Shown here piece after piece: positions 1-9,002 of a DNA stretch of 57,715 bases. Below the pieces are notes generated by a model. The model was not told the DNA's origin. It saw only the letters and a list, made by a program, of their open reading frames with translations, and did no database searches. Made by a program: the position numbers and the translations under genes. Source of the DNA: Jeotgalibacillus soli (GTDB lineage Bacteria; Bacillota; Bacilli; Bacillales; Jeotgalibacillaceae); contig NZ_JXRP01000003.1 in the NCBI RefSeq assembly GCF_000829435.1, forward strand, positions 1 to 57,715. The letters run 5' to 3'. How positions within the stretch are numbered: the stretch's first letter is position 1; each line of letters starts with the position of its first letter.

Positions 1-36
1 AAAGGACCGTTACCAAAAAAGGTAGCGGTCCTTTTG
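1..36 (+). terminator. Rho-independent terminator, probably of an upstream rRNA operon
   Basis: A 14-bp stem (1-14 with 21-34, one mismatch) has a loop of A residues and runs into a short T tract. It lies at the very edge of the window. Its position before gin, where B. subtilis has rrnA, suggests it ends an rRNA operon lying to the left; that part is inference. Confidence 0.7.
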
Positions 37-137
37 TGTTTGAATTTAAAACGATTTATTTACAATAAAAGCACTGCAAGGGAAGGGAGGAACAAGGAGA
101 TCAAGGAAGCGAGGGAGAGAGACCCGGAACGTGTGAA

Positions 138-252
138 GCTGATGCTAAAGATCCGACGTTCATCCTTTTCCGAGCGCCAAACACGGAAGAGAAGCTCGCG
201 CGCCGATGGTAGTTGCGGATTCCCTCTTTGAGAATAAGAAGCCGCCAGGCAC
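138..252 (+). pseudogene. Degenerate 5S rRNA remnant
   Basis: The stretch from about 178 to 250 reads like the 3' two-thirds of a Bacillus 5S rRNA. It carries AACACGGAAG, then AAGCTC, then GCGCCGATGGTAGT, and ends in TGAGAATAAGAAGCCGCC; the normal gene has TGAGAGTAGGACGCCGCC. The 5' half (about 138-177) is only weakly recognisable, and the helix I strand that should pair with the 3' end is not preserved. It is therefore most likely a dead copy. It lies just after a terminator, so it may be an extra 5S left by recombination between rRNA operons. The 5' boundary is approximate. Confidence 0.72.
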
Positions 253-510
253 TGAAAAAACTTATTTAAAAATGAGAACTTAATAAATATGGGATTTCGT
301 TCTCTCATTCCAGTTCCCGCTTTATTTGAATAAAGAGTTCAATTCAAAATACTCTGTTAAGGATACTTTTCTACCTTCTCTATCCCGACTATGGCATTCC
401 TCAAAAATCAACTCTAGATCGTTATTAGCGCGAACTTCTACTGAGAACCTCACTGCAAGATAACCACGTCAATAATCAAACATTATACTGGTTAAGATGG
501 TGCCTTGATA
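253..510. other. Intergenic stretch with no recognisable gene
   Basis: AT-rich sequence between the 5S remnant and the broken metallopeptidase gene. I see no ribosome-binding site followed by a convincing reading frame, no RNA gene and no repeat. Confidence 0.5.
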
Positions 511-1062
511 CTAATTAGTACCGAATTTATCTAATGAATGTTTCCCATATTTCCCTTTGTGCACTTTAACTAATTCTAACTTTATATTTGTTATTTCTTT
601 AAACGCCGTTTCATCTAATACTATTTTTCTCGGTAAATAGCCGCACATACCTTTTTCAAACCAAATACTATCTTTTCTTTCATCTTCGAACTTATCTACA
701 AATAAATCTGAATGGTGAGCTAACTCGTGAGCCAATACCGTAAATAAATAATTCTGGTTAAAATTTTTAATGACCAGAATATTGTATTCTTCTAATTGTT
801 TTAGAAATAACCTTCTCTAAGCTGATAGATCAGGGGAAATATAAATTAAATCTTTATTTGTAAAAGCTGGTATTGGTACATCAGACAAAACAGATGTAGC
901 CAAACTTTCTGTTGTCCAACCGATTCCTTTTGGCAAACTTATTAATGCGAATTTTTCTTTCGATATAAGTTGGTAATCCTGTAATTTTTGACTGTGCCTT
1001 TCAATTATAGGGTGATATTTTTTATGATCTTCTTTTGATTCAAAAGCATATATTTGTCTCAT
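511..1062 (-). pseudogene. Putative zinc metallopeptidase, interrupted by an amber stop
   Basis: Read on the minus strand, a frame starts at ATG 1062 (MRQIYAFES), preceded by AGAGGG at good spacing. It runs to TAG at 819-817 and then continues in the same frame to a stop at 511, about 182 codons in all. The distal part holds HELAHH, a HEXXH zinc-protease signature. About 25 residues later comes WFEKGMCGYLPRK, which could supply a third ligand of gluzincin type. Continuity of frame and sense across one TAG suggests a recently inactivated gene. I do not recognise the family by name. It could be a sequencing error, or the two halves could be separate short proteins, but the second half has no ribosome-binding site of its own. 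Confidence 0.6.
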
Positions 1063-1426
1063 TTCAGATTTTCCCTCTTGTAATATCAAGAATCCGATTT
1101 GCTCTGTTCATCAATTCTGCCCTTTTCTTGAATAAGTATAATTCTCAATCTGGTAAATTTTTATAGTATAAACTGAACATATGTCGCAGCTGTACAGAAC
1201 AGGGGTATCCCATTATCAATTTACTTACTATCGTCTCATCGCTTCAATACTTGATGATATCGAAGAACTGGAATCACTCAACTAATGTCGCGATACTTGG
1301 TTATCATGCGAGTGAAACGTTCTATTCTTCTATCAGACGACCGTGAAGCAAGGGGGATAAAGAAGGAACGAGTGAAGTTGACTCGCATTACCAGCTTCGT
1401 GTGAGGTAGACATTTCTAAGTGTGGG
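1063..1426. other. Intergenic stretch with a possible short gene fragment
   Basis: No solid gene. A 34-codon frame at 1181-1285 (+) starts MSQLYRTG and ends EELESLN. It has no ribosome-binding site and I cannot assign it; it may be the tail of a lost gene. Confidence 0.3.
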
Positions 1427-1461
1427 AAAGAGCCGCTATTGAAGGTAGCGGTTCTTTTTTA
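1427..1461 (+). terminator. Rho-independent terminator
   Basis: A 12-bp stem (1427-1438 with 1446-1457) is followed by a run of T. It resembles the terminator at the left edge of the window (both contain a GCCGCTA/TAGCGGT-type stem). No intact gene lies directly upstream, so it is probably left over from deleted sequence. Confidence 0.65.
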
Positions 1462-1490
1462 TAAGGAGATAGAATCAGGAATTTTATTTT

Positions 1491-1600
1491 TTAGCTATGT
1501 TAAAGTCCATTGTTGATTTTTGCACAGCGTTGATTTTAGCGGAACGCGAGCGCGTGCGTGCGTGCTGCAATCAATAGACACGTTTAATAAAGCCTATATT
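1491..1600. repeat. Decayed copy of a Bacillus-type palindromic repeat
   Basis: The left end (GCTATGTTAAAGTCCATTG followed by TTGATTTTTGCAC) and right end (CAATCAATAGACACGTTTAA then GCCTAT) match the ends of the longer copy at 4215-4583. The two ends are roughly inverted repeats of each other. The GC-rich centre is reduced to GCGGAACGCGAGCGCGTGCG. This is an internally deleted member of the same family. Confidence 0.6.
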
Positions 1601-1776
1601 CAGAAAAATGATTCTACGCATCAAAAAAAATTACTTAGCTATGTGTTTAATTTATTTGCAACTCTATTTACATAGGAACTGTTTCCATTTTTTTGAATAA
1701 GATAAAAGTGGATTAGAAATCTGTAAGCGTGTCCATACTTGGTGATAGGGAACATCGAGAAATGGAGGAGTGGGGA

Positions 1777-1926
1777 ATGAAGGTATGTCAAGCTTGCCGT
1801 AGAAGATCAAAAAAAGGAATTCGTGTTTTTGATAAGTTGATTTGTGTGTGGTGTGAGCAGGCATTAATCTCTTTGCATGCAGAGGATCAAGCATATGATA
1901 TATGGGTTCGCCACTTAAAAAATTAA
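1777..1926 (+). CDS. csfB: Gin-type anti-sigma factor (CsfB)
   Basis: Small zinc-binding protein that in B. subtilis inhibits sigma-G (and sigma-E) to keep forespore and mother-cell programmes in order. The 49-residue product has two CXXC pairs (C4/C7 and C23/C26) spaced as in Gin, then a short tail ending VRHLKN, similar to the family end. I place the start at ATG 1777 because GGAGG lies eight bases upstream. A GTG at 1729 in the same frame would add 16 residues but has no ribosome-binding site. In B. subtilis csfB lies between rrnA and xpaC-yaaN-yaaO; here it is followed directly by the yaaO homologue. Identification rests on motif, size and position. Confidence 0.82.
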   Translation: MKVCQACRRRSKKGIRVFDKLICVWCEQALISLHAEDQAYDIWVRHLKN

Positions 1927-1963
1927 TTTATGCAAGTTTGTTAAAGATATGAATAAAGCTTTT

Positions 1964-2002
1964 ATCACCAAGTATATAGCTGCACACTTGGTGATTTTTT
2001 TG
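1964..2002 (+). terminator. Terminator of csfB
   Basis: A perfect 10-bp stem (1964-1973 with 1986-1995) is followed by a run of T, 37 bases after the csfB stop codon. Confidence 0.85.
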
Positions 2003-2055
2003 TTGCAATGGTACAATCGAGATTGAATGTTGTTAACAAAAGGTGGCTAGTAACG

Positions 2056-3516
2056 ATGGATCAGTCAAAAAGGCCCTTGGTACAAGCATTGAAACAGTTT
2101 AAAGAAAGAAATCCTGTGACGTACCATGTGCCAGGTCACAAATCAGGTTTGCTTGACGAAACCGGTTTGCTTAAAGGGATTGGAGAATACGATGTAACTG
2201 AGCTTAGTTTATTGGATGATTTGCATGCGCCAGAGGGTGCGATTAAGGAAGCAATGAACCTTCTTGCCTCTCATTATGGTTCACAGTCAAGTTATTTTTT
2301 AGTAAATGGAACAACCGTCGGCAATTTAACTATGATGCTCGCATCATGTAATCCTGGAGATACTGTGTTTATTGCGAGAAATAGTCATAAATCAATCATC
2401 CATGCTTGTATGTTGAGCAAGGTTCACCCGGTATTTCTAGATCCCTCTGTGCATCCAGATTCTTTGACGCCGGAAGGAATTTCTTTAGAGGTGTTAAAGG
2501 AAGCACTGCGCCGCTATCCAGATGCCAAGGCGCTGGTTTTAACCTATCCAACTTACTATGGTCATACGTATGGTATTCAAACATTAATGGAGGAAGCTCA
2601 CGGTCAAGATCTGATCGTATTGGTGGATGAAGCACATGGTGCCCATTTTACGCTCGGCGTCCCATTTCCCGAGTCCGCGCTTGCATTAGGAGCAGATGTG
2701 GTTGTTCAGTCCGCTCATAAAACATTGCCTGCTATGACGATGGGCTCTTTTTTACATATTGGAACTGATCGTGTGAAACAGAATAAAATCGAAAAGTATT
2801 TAGGGATGCTGCAGTCTAGCAGCCCATCTTATCCTATTATGGCGTCTTTGGATGGTGCTAGGTCTTATTTGGCCACGATTAGGCAAGCTGATGTGGAATA
2901 TCTGCTGGCACTGCGTCAGCAACTAATCAAGGAGCTTATAGCTATCCCTAATGTAACAGTCATTGAAGCAGATGACCCGTTGAAGCTGATGATAAGGGTG
3001 CACCCTCTGTCTGGCTTTATGCTGCAGGAAGAGCTTGAAAAATATGCTATTTATGCGGAACTATCGGATCCTCAACAGGTGCTATTTATATTACCGCTAT
3101 TAAAACAAGGGATAGCTTTTTCAATTGACCGGACAATTGAAGCGATAAAGAAAATTGCAAGTAAATCAGATGTAGAAGCAGATGAAGAAATCTTGATCAA
3201 AGAACTCCCTTCAATAGAAAAACCGGTTATGGAGCTTGCTGTTTCTCTTAGTGAGATGGAAGTGACAGAATCCAAATGGATAAGTCTTTCACAGGCGGAG
3301 GGCAAAATTTCAGCCGCTGCTATCATTCCATATCCTCCAGGGATCCCATATCTTTTAGCGGGGGAAAAAATAACGAGAAATAAAATTGATCAGCTTCAAA
3401 AATGGAATAATCAAAAAGTAAGATTTCAAGGCGAACAGCGAATTGCAAATGGGCTTATTAAAATAGTAGATTCAGCTTACTTTGAAGCGGAACATCATAA
3501 TGGAGGTGTACAATGA
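2056..3516 (+). CDS. yaaO: Orn/Lys/Arg decarboxylase family protein (YaaO-like)
   Basis: PLP-dependent fold-type I decarboxylase of the ornithine/lysine/arginine class, about 486 residues, close to B. subtilis YaaO. The PLP lysine is in SAHKTLP (K222 from this start), preceded by DEAHGAH near residue 192. The N-terminal YHVPGHKSG motif is typical of the group, and a C-terminal domain follows from about residue 380. I chose ATG 2056 because AAAGGTGG lies about nine bases upstream; an in-frame ATG at 2008 lacks such a site. The stop overlaps the tmk start by four bases (ATGA), so the two are co-translated. The substrate is not determined by sequence. In B. subtilis the gene is annotated as lysine or arginine decarboxylase-like. 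Confidence 0.9.
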   Translation: MDQSKRPLVQALKQFKERNPVTYHVPGHKSGLLDETGLLKGIGEYDVTELSLLDDLHAPEGAIKEAMNLLASHYGSQSSYFLVNGTTVGNLTMMLASCNPGDTVFIARNSHKSIIHACMLSKVHPVFLDPSVHPDSLTPEGISLEVLKEALRRYPDAKALVLTYPTYYGHTYGIQTLMEEAHGQDLIVLVDEAHGAHFTLGVPFPESALALGADVVVQSAHKTLPAMTMGSFLHIGTDRVKQNKIEKYLGMLQSSSPSYPIMASLDGARSYLATIRQADVEYLLALRQQLIKELIAIPNVTVIEADDPLKLMIRVHPLSGFMLQEELEKYAIYAELSDPQQVLFILPLLKQGIAFSIDRTIEAIKKIASKSDVEADEEILIKELPSIEKPVMELAVSLSEMEVTESKWISLSQAEGKISAAAIIPYPPGIPYLLAGEKITRNKIDQLQKWNNQKVRFQGEQRIANGLIKIVDSAYFEAEHHNGGVQ

Positions 3517-4139
3517 AAAAAGGGTTGTTTATTACAGTAGAAGGACCAGAGGGAGCAGGTAAAACTTCTGTTATAAAAAAAATAGAAGAGACTTTGCAAG
3601 AACGCGGGCAAACAATCTTGCTTACAAGAGAGCCCGGAGGAATTGAAATTGCTGAAAAAATTCGTGAGGTTATATTAAATCCTGAACATAAAGCGATGGA
3701 AGGTCGGACGGAAGCACTGCTATATAGTGCAGCAAGAAGACAGCATTTAGTAGAAAAGGTTTTGCCTGCTTTAGAACAAGGAATAACGGTTCTCTGCGAC
3801 CGCTTTATTGACAGCTCACTCGCTTACCAAGGACACGCTAGGGGCTTAGGAATAGATGAGGTTTGGGGCATTAATCAGTTTGCTATAGGAGACATGATGC
3901 CAGATTGTACGCTATATTTTGATATTGATCCGGCCATCGGGATGGCCCGTATTGCCCAAAATAAAGGACGCGAAGTGAATCGACTTGATCTTGAGGGAAT
4001 GAGCTTTCATCACAAAGTACGAGAGGGATATTTGATGCTTCTGGAGCGATTTCCGGAAAGAATACATTCAATTGATGCCAGCCGTTCATTCGAAGAAGTA
4101 TATGAAGAAGCACTTTCTATTGTACAATCTCTTCAATAG
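3513..4139 (+). CDS. tmk: Thymidylate kinase
   Basis: Phosphorylates dTMP to dTDP with ATP, an essential step of dTTP supply in the cytoplasm. The 208-residue product has a P-loop at 11-18 (GPEGAGKT), the DRF motif at 96-98 and TREPGG near 38-43, all diagnostic of the family. Length is normal. It overlaps the upstream decarboxylase gene by four bases. Downstream, a 646-base repeat-rich gap separates it from darA, whereas in B. subtilis the two are close neighbours. The insertions probably split an ancestral operon. Confidence 0.97.
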   Translation: MKKGLFITVEGPEGAGKTSVIKKIEETLQERGQTILLTREPGGIEIAEKIREVILNPEHKAMEGRTEALLYSAARRQHLVEKVLPALEQGITVLCDRFIDSSLAYQGHARGLGIDEVWGINQFAIGDMMPDCTLYFDIDPAIGMARIAQNKGREVNRLDLEGMSFHHKVREGYLMLLERFPERIHSIDASRSFEEVYEEALSIVQSLQ

Positions 4140-4214
4140 CATTGTGTTAGACAAGTTGTGTGGAATCCCGCAGCTTGTTTTTTTTACTGTAAGAATAAAA
4201 AGTGTCTTTCAAAT

Positions 4215-4583
4215 TAAAGGCTATGGTAAAGATAATTGTTGATTTTTGCACGATGTTGATTGGAGCGGATACGTGAGACTCCTGCGGGAAAGCGAGTCAA
4301 GGGGAGAACCCACAGGCGCATAGCGAGGGCACTGAAAAAGTAAGGTTTTCAAAAACAGCGAAAAATTAACCCCTACTTTATCTCTCTTTTTTCATAATAA
4401 TGTAGTGGTTATGTCCCACAATCAATCGTAAAACCAATGTTATTTTGGGAATTGACTTTACGAATTTGAAAATGAGCGACTTTTTCAGCAGCCTACGCAT
4501 AGCGCCGAGGAGCGTCGGACCGCCCGCGGAAAGCGAATGCTCTTCGCTCCAATCAACAGGCAAGTTTAACAGAGGCTATTTAA
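4215..4583. repeat. Bacillus-type palindromic repeat, split by a small insertion
   Basis: Outer ends (AAAGGCTATGGTAAAGATAA and TTTAACAGAGGCTATTT) are imperfect inverted repeats. The interior carries the GC-rich signature often seen between Bacillus genes: GAGACTCCTGCGGGAAAGCG, ACAGGCGCA, CCGAGGAGCG and CCGCGGAAAGCGAA. A 170-bp element sits in its central palindrome (see separate entry). A decayed copy lies at 1491-1600, and the same core in inverted orientation lies at 25000-25121. I do not tie it to a named family. Confidence 0.75.
4326..4495. mobile_element. MITE-like insertion with 9-bp target duplication
   Basis: A 170-bp segment is flanked by identical 9-bp copies of CGCATAGCG (4317-4325 and 4496-4504). 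Its ends are imperfect inverted repeats: the left reads AGGGCACTGAAAAAGT and the right, on the other strand, TAGGCTGCTGAAAAAGT. Removing the segment and one duplicate restores the palindrome GGCGCATAGCGCC at the centre of the host repeat. No transposase is encoded, so it would be a non-autonomous element moved by an IS elsewhere in the genome. Which IS family is involved I cannot say. Confidence 0.78.
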
Positions 4584-4740
4584 AAATAATGTAAAAAATT
4601 AATTAAAGGAATCTGTAGGATAAACAACGAATATTAAGGATAAGGATTTATATTTCTCAAGCTCAGCACAAGCAGTATTGTTGAATATGCATAGGCTATA
4701 AAAGGGAATGTAGAATGCCTTAGTAATGCGTTCTTATTCT

Positions 4741-4749
4741 TGTTATAAT
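4741..4749 (+). promoter_or_regulatory. Extended -10 promoter of darA
   Basis: TTGTTATAAT gives a perfect TATAAT (4744-4749) with a TG one base upstream, an extended -10. The -35 region is weak. It lies about 36 bases before the darA start. Confidence 0.55.
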
Positions 4750-4761
4750 GGAGATAGATAA

Positions 4762-5115
<354 letters not shown>

Positions 5116-5136
5116 TTAGTGGAGTGATAAGACAGC

Positions 5137-5577
5137 ATGAAAATCAACCAAGACCTTCGTTTAAGCTCAGACCAGCGACCAAAGGGTCAACAGCAATCAT
5201 CTGTTGGACAATTAAACTTTGGAAATATTGTTCAAAAACAGGGACAAAAAATGCAGGTGGAGCAGCTAACACGTCTTATGGGAGACGTAACGAAGGCTGG
5301 CGAACGCCTTGCACGCTCTCGTAATTTTAAAGATCTTGCAAAATTTAAAACACTTGTGCGCCAGCTTGTTAAAGAAACCGTTGATTTTGGAATGGGGTTA
5401 AAGGAATCTCATTCATGGAATCAATATGGTGAGGGGCGCAAATTGAGAATTGTTGAAACGATAGAAGAAAGCTTGGTTAATCTAACTGATGATTTAATGA
5501 AAAATGAAAAGCAATCCATTGATATTTTGGATCAAATTGGTGAAATCAAAGGCTTACTCATTAATCTATATACGTAG
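5137..5577 (+). CDS. yaaR: YaaR family protein (DUF327)
   Basis: A 146-residue, mostly helical, charged protein of the YaaR family, the same length as in B. subtilis. Function is unknown. The position between darA and holB is conserved. It starts 21 bases after darA ends and stops 13 bases before holB, consistent with one transcript. No signal peptide or membrane segment is visible. Confidence 0.88.
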   Translation: MKINQDLRLSSDQRPKGQQQSSVGQLNFGNIVQKQGQKMQVEQLTRLMGDVTKAGERLARSRNFKDLAKFKTLVRQLVKETVDFGMGLKESHSWNQYGEGRKLRIVETIEESLVNLTDDLMKNEKQSIDILDQIGEIKGLLINLYT

Positions 5578-5590
5578 AAGAGGGATAGAC

Positions 5591-6595
5591 GTGACCGCAA
5601 CATGGACTGAGCTTCAACAATGGCAGCCGCTTGCTGCGAAAATGCTGGTCAACGGTTTAACAAAGCAACGGATTGCCCATGCTTATTTATTCGAAGGAGC
5701 AAGAGGAACAGGGAAAAAGGATATGGCGATCTTTTTAGCGCAGGGCCTTTTTTGCCGTGTTCCTTCCGAAGGTCTACCTTGTGGAGAGTGTGATCAGTGT
5801 CAGCGGATTGCCCACGGAAACCATCCTGACGTTCATCTAGTGGAACCAGATGGCTTATCGATTAAAAAGGATCAAGTTCGAGCGCTTCAAGAAGAGTTTA
5901 GCAAGACGGGGATGGAGTCGCGTCGGAAAACCTATATTGTTAACTTTGCCGATAAAATGACAGTACAGGCAGCAAACTCCTTACTCAAATTTTTGGAAGA
6001 ACCTCATCAATCAACGACGGCAATTCTTATAACAGAGCAATCGCACAACATGCTTCCTACGATCCTGTCAAGGTGTCAGCTGATTTCATTTCACTCCCTG
6101 CCGCCTCTTATTTTTAAGGAGCGACTGGTAGCAGAAGGTGTCCATCCAACAATGGCTGCCTTGCTTTCGAAAATAACGAATCAATTAGAAGAAGGAATTA
6201 CGCTAAGTACAGATGAGTGGTTTGTACAAGCTCGAAAAATCGTGTTAAAATTATATGAAGTGCTTAAAGAACATCCTTTTGAAGCCATGACGCGTCTTCA
6301 AGTTGATTTTTTTAGCCACTTTAAAGAAAAGTCACAAATAGAATTAGCTTTAGACTTGTTTCTTTTTATATATAGAGACCTCCTTTACATCCAAATGGAC
6401 AAGTTTGACCATTTATCATTTCCTGACCAACGTCATATTTTTGAGTCCGATGCTCTTCAGACATCCACGAAGCAACTGTCTGAACAATTGACCACCATAC
6501 TGGAATCGAAAAGACATTTGAATCGAAACATGAATGCACAGCTATTAATGGAGCAGCTGATGCTTAAATTGCAGGGGGGATCTATGCTTGTATGA
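5591..6595 (+). CDS. holB: DNA polymerase III delta' subunit (clamp loader)
   Basis: Clamp-loader subunit that, with DnaX and HolA, loads the beta clamp. The 334-residue product has a Walker-A-like loop GARGTGKK near 36-43. A four-cysteine zinc knuckle (C55, C64, C67, C70) follows, and later comes the conserved NSLLKFLEEP stretch. The start is GTG 5591 after AGAGGGATAG, 13 bases beyond the yaaR stop; this matches the expected N-terminus better than the longer open frame that begins inside yaaR. It overlaps ricT by eight bases. Confidence 0.94.
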   Translation: MTATWTELQQWQPLAAKMLVNGLTKQRIAHAYLFEGARGTGKKDMAIFLAQGLFCRVPSEGLPCGECDQCQRIAHGNHPDVHLVEPDGLSIKKDQVRALQEEFSKTGMESRRKTYIVNFADKMTVQAANSLLKFLEEPHQSTTAILITEQSHNMLPTILSRCQLISFHSLPPLIFKERLVAEGVHPTMAALLSKITNQLEEGITLSTDEWFVQARKIVLKLYEVLKEHPFEAMTRLQVDFFSHFKEKSQIELALDLFLFIYRDLLYIQMDKFDHLSFPDQRHIFESDALQTSTKQLSEQLTTILESKRHLNRNMNAQLLMEQLMLKLQGGSMLV

Positions 6596-7415
6596 GGTAG
6601 TAGGAGTTCGCTTTAAAAAAGCAGGTAAAATATATTATTTTGATCCAAATCAGCTAGACATTGAAAAGAATAATTATGTCATTGTTGAAACGGTCAGAGG
6701 GGTTGAATACGGAAAGGTAGTTGTAGACATCAAGCAAGTAGATGAGAATGATGTCGTACTGCCGCTGAAAAAAGTAGTCCGTATCGCCGACCAAAAAGAT
6801 CGTTTAGCGGTGCAAGAAAATAAAGAAGAATCCACACTTGCTTATGATGTATGCTCAAAGAAAATAAGTGAGCATGAATTAGATATGAAGCTCGTGGATG
6901 TAGAATATACATTTGATCGAAATAAGGTCATCTTTTATTTTACCGCAGATGGACGCGTTGACTTTAGGAATCTTGTAAAGGACTTGGCATCTGTTTTTAG
7001 AACGCGCATTGAATTAAGACAAATCGGAGTACGTGATGAAGCGAAAATGTTAGGCGGTATTGGTCCTTGTGGTAGAATGCTTTGCTGTTCAACATTTTTG
7101 GGGGATTTTGAACCTGTTTCAATTAAAATGGCGAAAGATCAAAATTTATCACTTAACCCTTCAAAAATATCGGGTCTTTGTGGAAGACTTATGTGTTGCT
7201 TAAAGTATGAAAATGATGAATATGAGGCTGCGAAAGAAGAAATGCCTGATTTAGGCCAATCTGTACAAACGCCGGAAGGTAAAGGGAAAGTCATTGGCCT
7301 TAATATGCTAGAACGTGTCCTTCAAATTGAAATGAAGGGGCAAGATCGAGTATTAGAATATACGCTTGAAGAAATCATGAATAACGATATCGCATCAATT
7401 CAAGCCACAGAGTAA
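6588..7415 (+). CDS. ricT: RicT (YaaT), RNase Y-associated regulator
   Basis: Member of the RicT/PSP1 family. In B. subtilis RicT acts with RicA and RicF in a complex that steers RNase Y and stimulates phosphorelay, biofilm and competence. The product is 275 residues, normal length. Two cysteine motifs (CGRMLCC at 161-167 and CGRLMCC at 198-204) fit the known iron-sulfur cluster binding. Translation begins at TTG 6588, preceded by GGGGGGA and inside the last codons of holB, which implies translational coupling. Confidence 0.95.
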   Translation: MYEVVGVRFKKAGKIYYFDPNQLDIEKNNYVIVETVRGVEYGKVVVDIKQVDENDVVLPLKKVVRIADQKDRLAVQENKEESTLAYDVCSKKISEHELDMKLVDVEYTFDRNKVIFYFTADGRVDFRNLVKDLASVFRTRIELRQIGVRDEAKMLGGIGPCGRMLCCSTFLGDFEPVSIKMAKDQNLSLNPSKISGLCGRLMCCLKYENDEYEAAKEEMPDLGQSVQTPEGKGKVIGLNMLERVLQIEMKGQDRVLEYTLEEIMNNDIASIQATE

Positions 7416-7428
7416 TGAGGTGGAGTTC

Positions 7429-7806
7429 GTGGATAAGAAAGAGTTCTTTGATTCCGTCACCAATATGGAGCAGCAAATTGGCCACTTATATCAGCAACTT
7501 GGTGAATTAAAACAGCATCTTGCTGAAATAATGGAGGAAAACAATTCGCTCCAAATCGAAAATGACCATTTACGCCGGCGGCTGGAACAGCTTGAGAACT
7601 CTCGCAAAAATGTCGGCAGGGGACGAGGTCGTTTGGCATCAGTGGACCCTGCTGGTGAAGAAGGACAGGTCGCAGATATTGGAGAAGGATATGATAATCT
7701 GGCCAGGTTGTATCAGGAGGGATTCCATATTTGTAACATTCATTTTGGAAGCCCGAGAAAAGATGAGGATTGTCTATTTTGCCTATCGTTTTTGAACAAA
7801 AAATAA
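7429..7806 (+). CDS. yabA: Replication initiation control protein YabA
   Basis: Negative regulator of initiation that bridges DnaA and the beta clamp DnaN. The product is 125 residues. Residues 1-60 form a heptad-rich coiled coil used for tetramer formation. The C-terminal zinc-binding domain has CNIHFG followed by CLFCLSF. I chose GTG 7429 (after AGGTGG), which gives an MDKKEFF start like B. subtilis; a GTG nine bases upstream is possible. It sits 13 bases after ricT. Confidence 0.95.
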   Translation: MDKKEFFDSVTNMEQQIGHLYQQLGELKQHLAEIMEENNSLQIENDHLRRRLEQLENSRKNVGRGRGRLASVDPAGEEGQVADIGEGYDNLARLYQEGFHICNIHFGSPRKDEDCLFCLSFLNKK

Positions 7807-7823
7807 GAGGTACAGGATCGAGG

Positions 7824-7935
7824 GCTGACGCTTGAGGGACCGTGTCGATTTCCAACCTGCAAAAGTAGTTACAGTTCTGTTAAAGGACAAAAAACTCTTT
7901 TTCAAAGGTTGGAAACACCGTCCTGAGCGATCAGC
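7824..7935 (+). other. Long imperfect hairpin of unknown function
   Basis: Between yabA and yabB, the arms 7824-7858 and 7906-7935 can pair over about 30 bp. The outer GCTGA/TCAGC and inner TTTCCAACCT/AGGTTGGAAA blocks are perfect, with small bulges between. The loop of about 46 bases is A/T-rich. Only a weak T tract follows, so it is not a typical terminator. It could be a structured leader of yabB, an RNA element or a palindromic repeat unit. Confidence 0.55.
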
Positions 7936-7978
7936 TCTTTTCTGTGCAGGTTTTTACCTAATATGATGGAGGGATCTC

Positions 7979-8722
7979 ATGCAGTTGGTGGGAGATGAAC
8001 GATTAGATTATTTGTTGGCTGAGGATTTGAAAATTATCCAAAGCCCATCTGTTTTTGCATTTTCATTAGATGCAGTATTACTTGCCCGATTTGTCCATGT
8101 CCCTATTCAAAAGGGAAGTATTATTGATTTGTGTTCTGGCAATGGTGTAATTCCGCTGCTTCTTAGTACGCGTACAAAAGGATCAATCGTCGGTGTTGAA
8201 ATCCAAGAAAGATTGTATGATATGGGCATACGAAGTATTGCTTATAATCAGCTGGATCACCAAATTTCCATGATTCATGGTGATATTAAGACCATTGCTC
8301 CTTCACTCGGGTACACTGGTCATGACGTGGTTACCTGTAATCCGCCGTATTTTCCAACTCCTTCTGATAAAGAAAAAAATGAAAACGAGTATTTGGCTAT
8401 TGCCCGACATGAAATCATGTGTACACTAGAGGATGCTATAAAAGCAAGCAGCGAATTGCTAAAGCAAGGTGGAAAAGCAGCATTTGTGCACCGGCCTGGA
8501 CGGTTAGTAGATCTTGTAACATTAATGAGAAAATATCGATTAGAGCCAAAACGAATTCAGTTTGTCTATCCGAAACATGGAAAGGAAGCAAACACTATAT
8601 TAATAGAAGGAATTAAAGATGGAAAGGCAGATGTGAAGCTCCTGTCGCCGCTTTATGTATACCAAGAGGATGGTCAATATACACCCGAAGTAAAGGAGAT
8701 CCTGTATGGAGATAAAGGATAA
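7979..8722 (+). CDS. yabB: tRNA1(Val) (adenine37-N6)-methyltransferase family protein (YabB)
   Basis: Class I SAM-dependent methyltransferase of the YabB/TrmN6 group, 247 residues, predicted to methylate adenine 37 of tRNA-Val. Motif I is [13 protein letters not shown] near residue 50, and the N6-adenine motif NPPY is at 121-124. GGAGGGA precedes ATG 7979. It overlaps yazA by 17 bases, continuing the tight yabB-yazA-rsmI cluster. The methylation target is inferred from the enterobacterial family member. Confidence 0.9.
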   Translation: MQLVGDERLDYLLAEDLKIIQSPSVFAFSLDAVLLARFVHVPIQKGSIIDLCSGNGVIPLLLSTRTKGSIVGVEIQERLYDMGIRSIAYNQLDHQISMIHGDIKTIAPSLGYTGHDVVTCNPPYFPTPSDKEKNENEYLAIARHEIMCTLEDAIKASSELLKQGGKAAFVHRPGRLVDLVTLMRKYRLEPKRIQFVYPKHGKEANTILIEGIKDGKADVKLLSPLYVYQEDGQYTPEVKEILYGDKG

Positions 8723-9002
8723 TCATTTCTTTTATGTCCTTCAGTGTGGAGATGGTTCTTTTTATGGCGGATATACAATTGATTTAGTGAGACGATTAGG
8801 GCAGCATAATAAAGGTATCGCATCAAAATACACTCGCACACGGCTGCCTGTACTATTTTTACATGCAGAGCGATTTTCAACAAAACGAGCAGCGATGCAG
8901 ACAGAATATGCCTTTAAGCGGCTTTCTAGAATAAAAAAAGAACAGTTCATTCATGAAAGGAGAGACCGCTGTGTTAAAGACACAACAAAGTTTTTCGGAT
9001 GA
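8706..9002 (+). CDS. yazA: GIY-YIG domain protein YazA
   Basis: A small single-domain GIY-YIG protein (UPF0213, SLX1-like fold) of 98 residues. The signature appears as [16 protein letters not shown] with the expected downstream arginine (RR near 37). These proteins resemble the nuclease domain of UvrC, but the cellular role of this group is not settled. It starts inside the end of yabB and ends 32 bases inside rsmI, so the three genes are translationally linked. Confidence 0.93.
   Translation: MEIKDNHFFYVLQCGDGSFYGGYTIDLVRRLGQHNKGIASKYTRTRLPVLFLHAERFSTKRAAMQTEYAFKRLSRIKKEQFIHERRDRCVKDTTKFFG

Noticed and set aside
1181-1285. 34-codon frame (MSQLYRTG...) near the left edge
   Set aside because: No ribosome-binding site, no recognised family and surrounded by decayed sequence; kept only as a possible fragment.
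4378-4563. A 61-codon minus-strand frame between tmk and darA
   Set aside because: It spans the insertion element and part of the palindromic repeat, so it cannot be an ancestral gene, and has no family resemblance.
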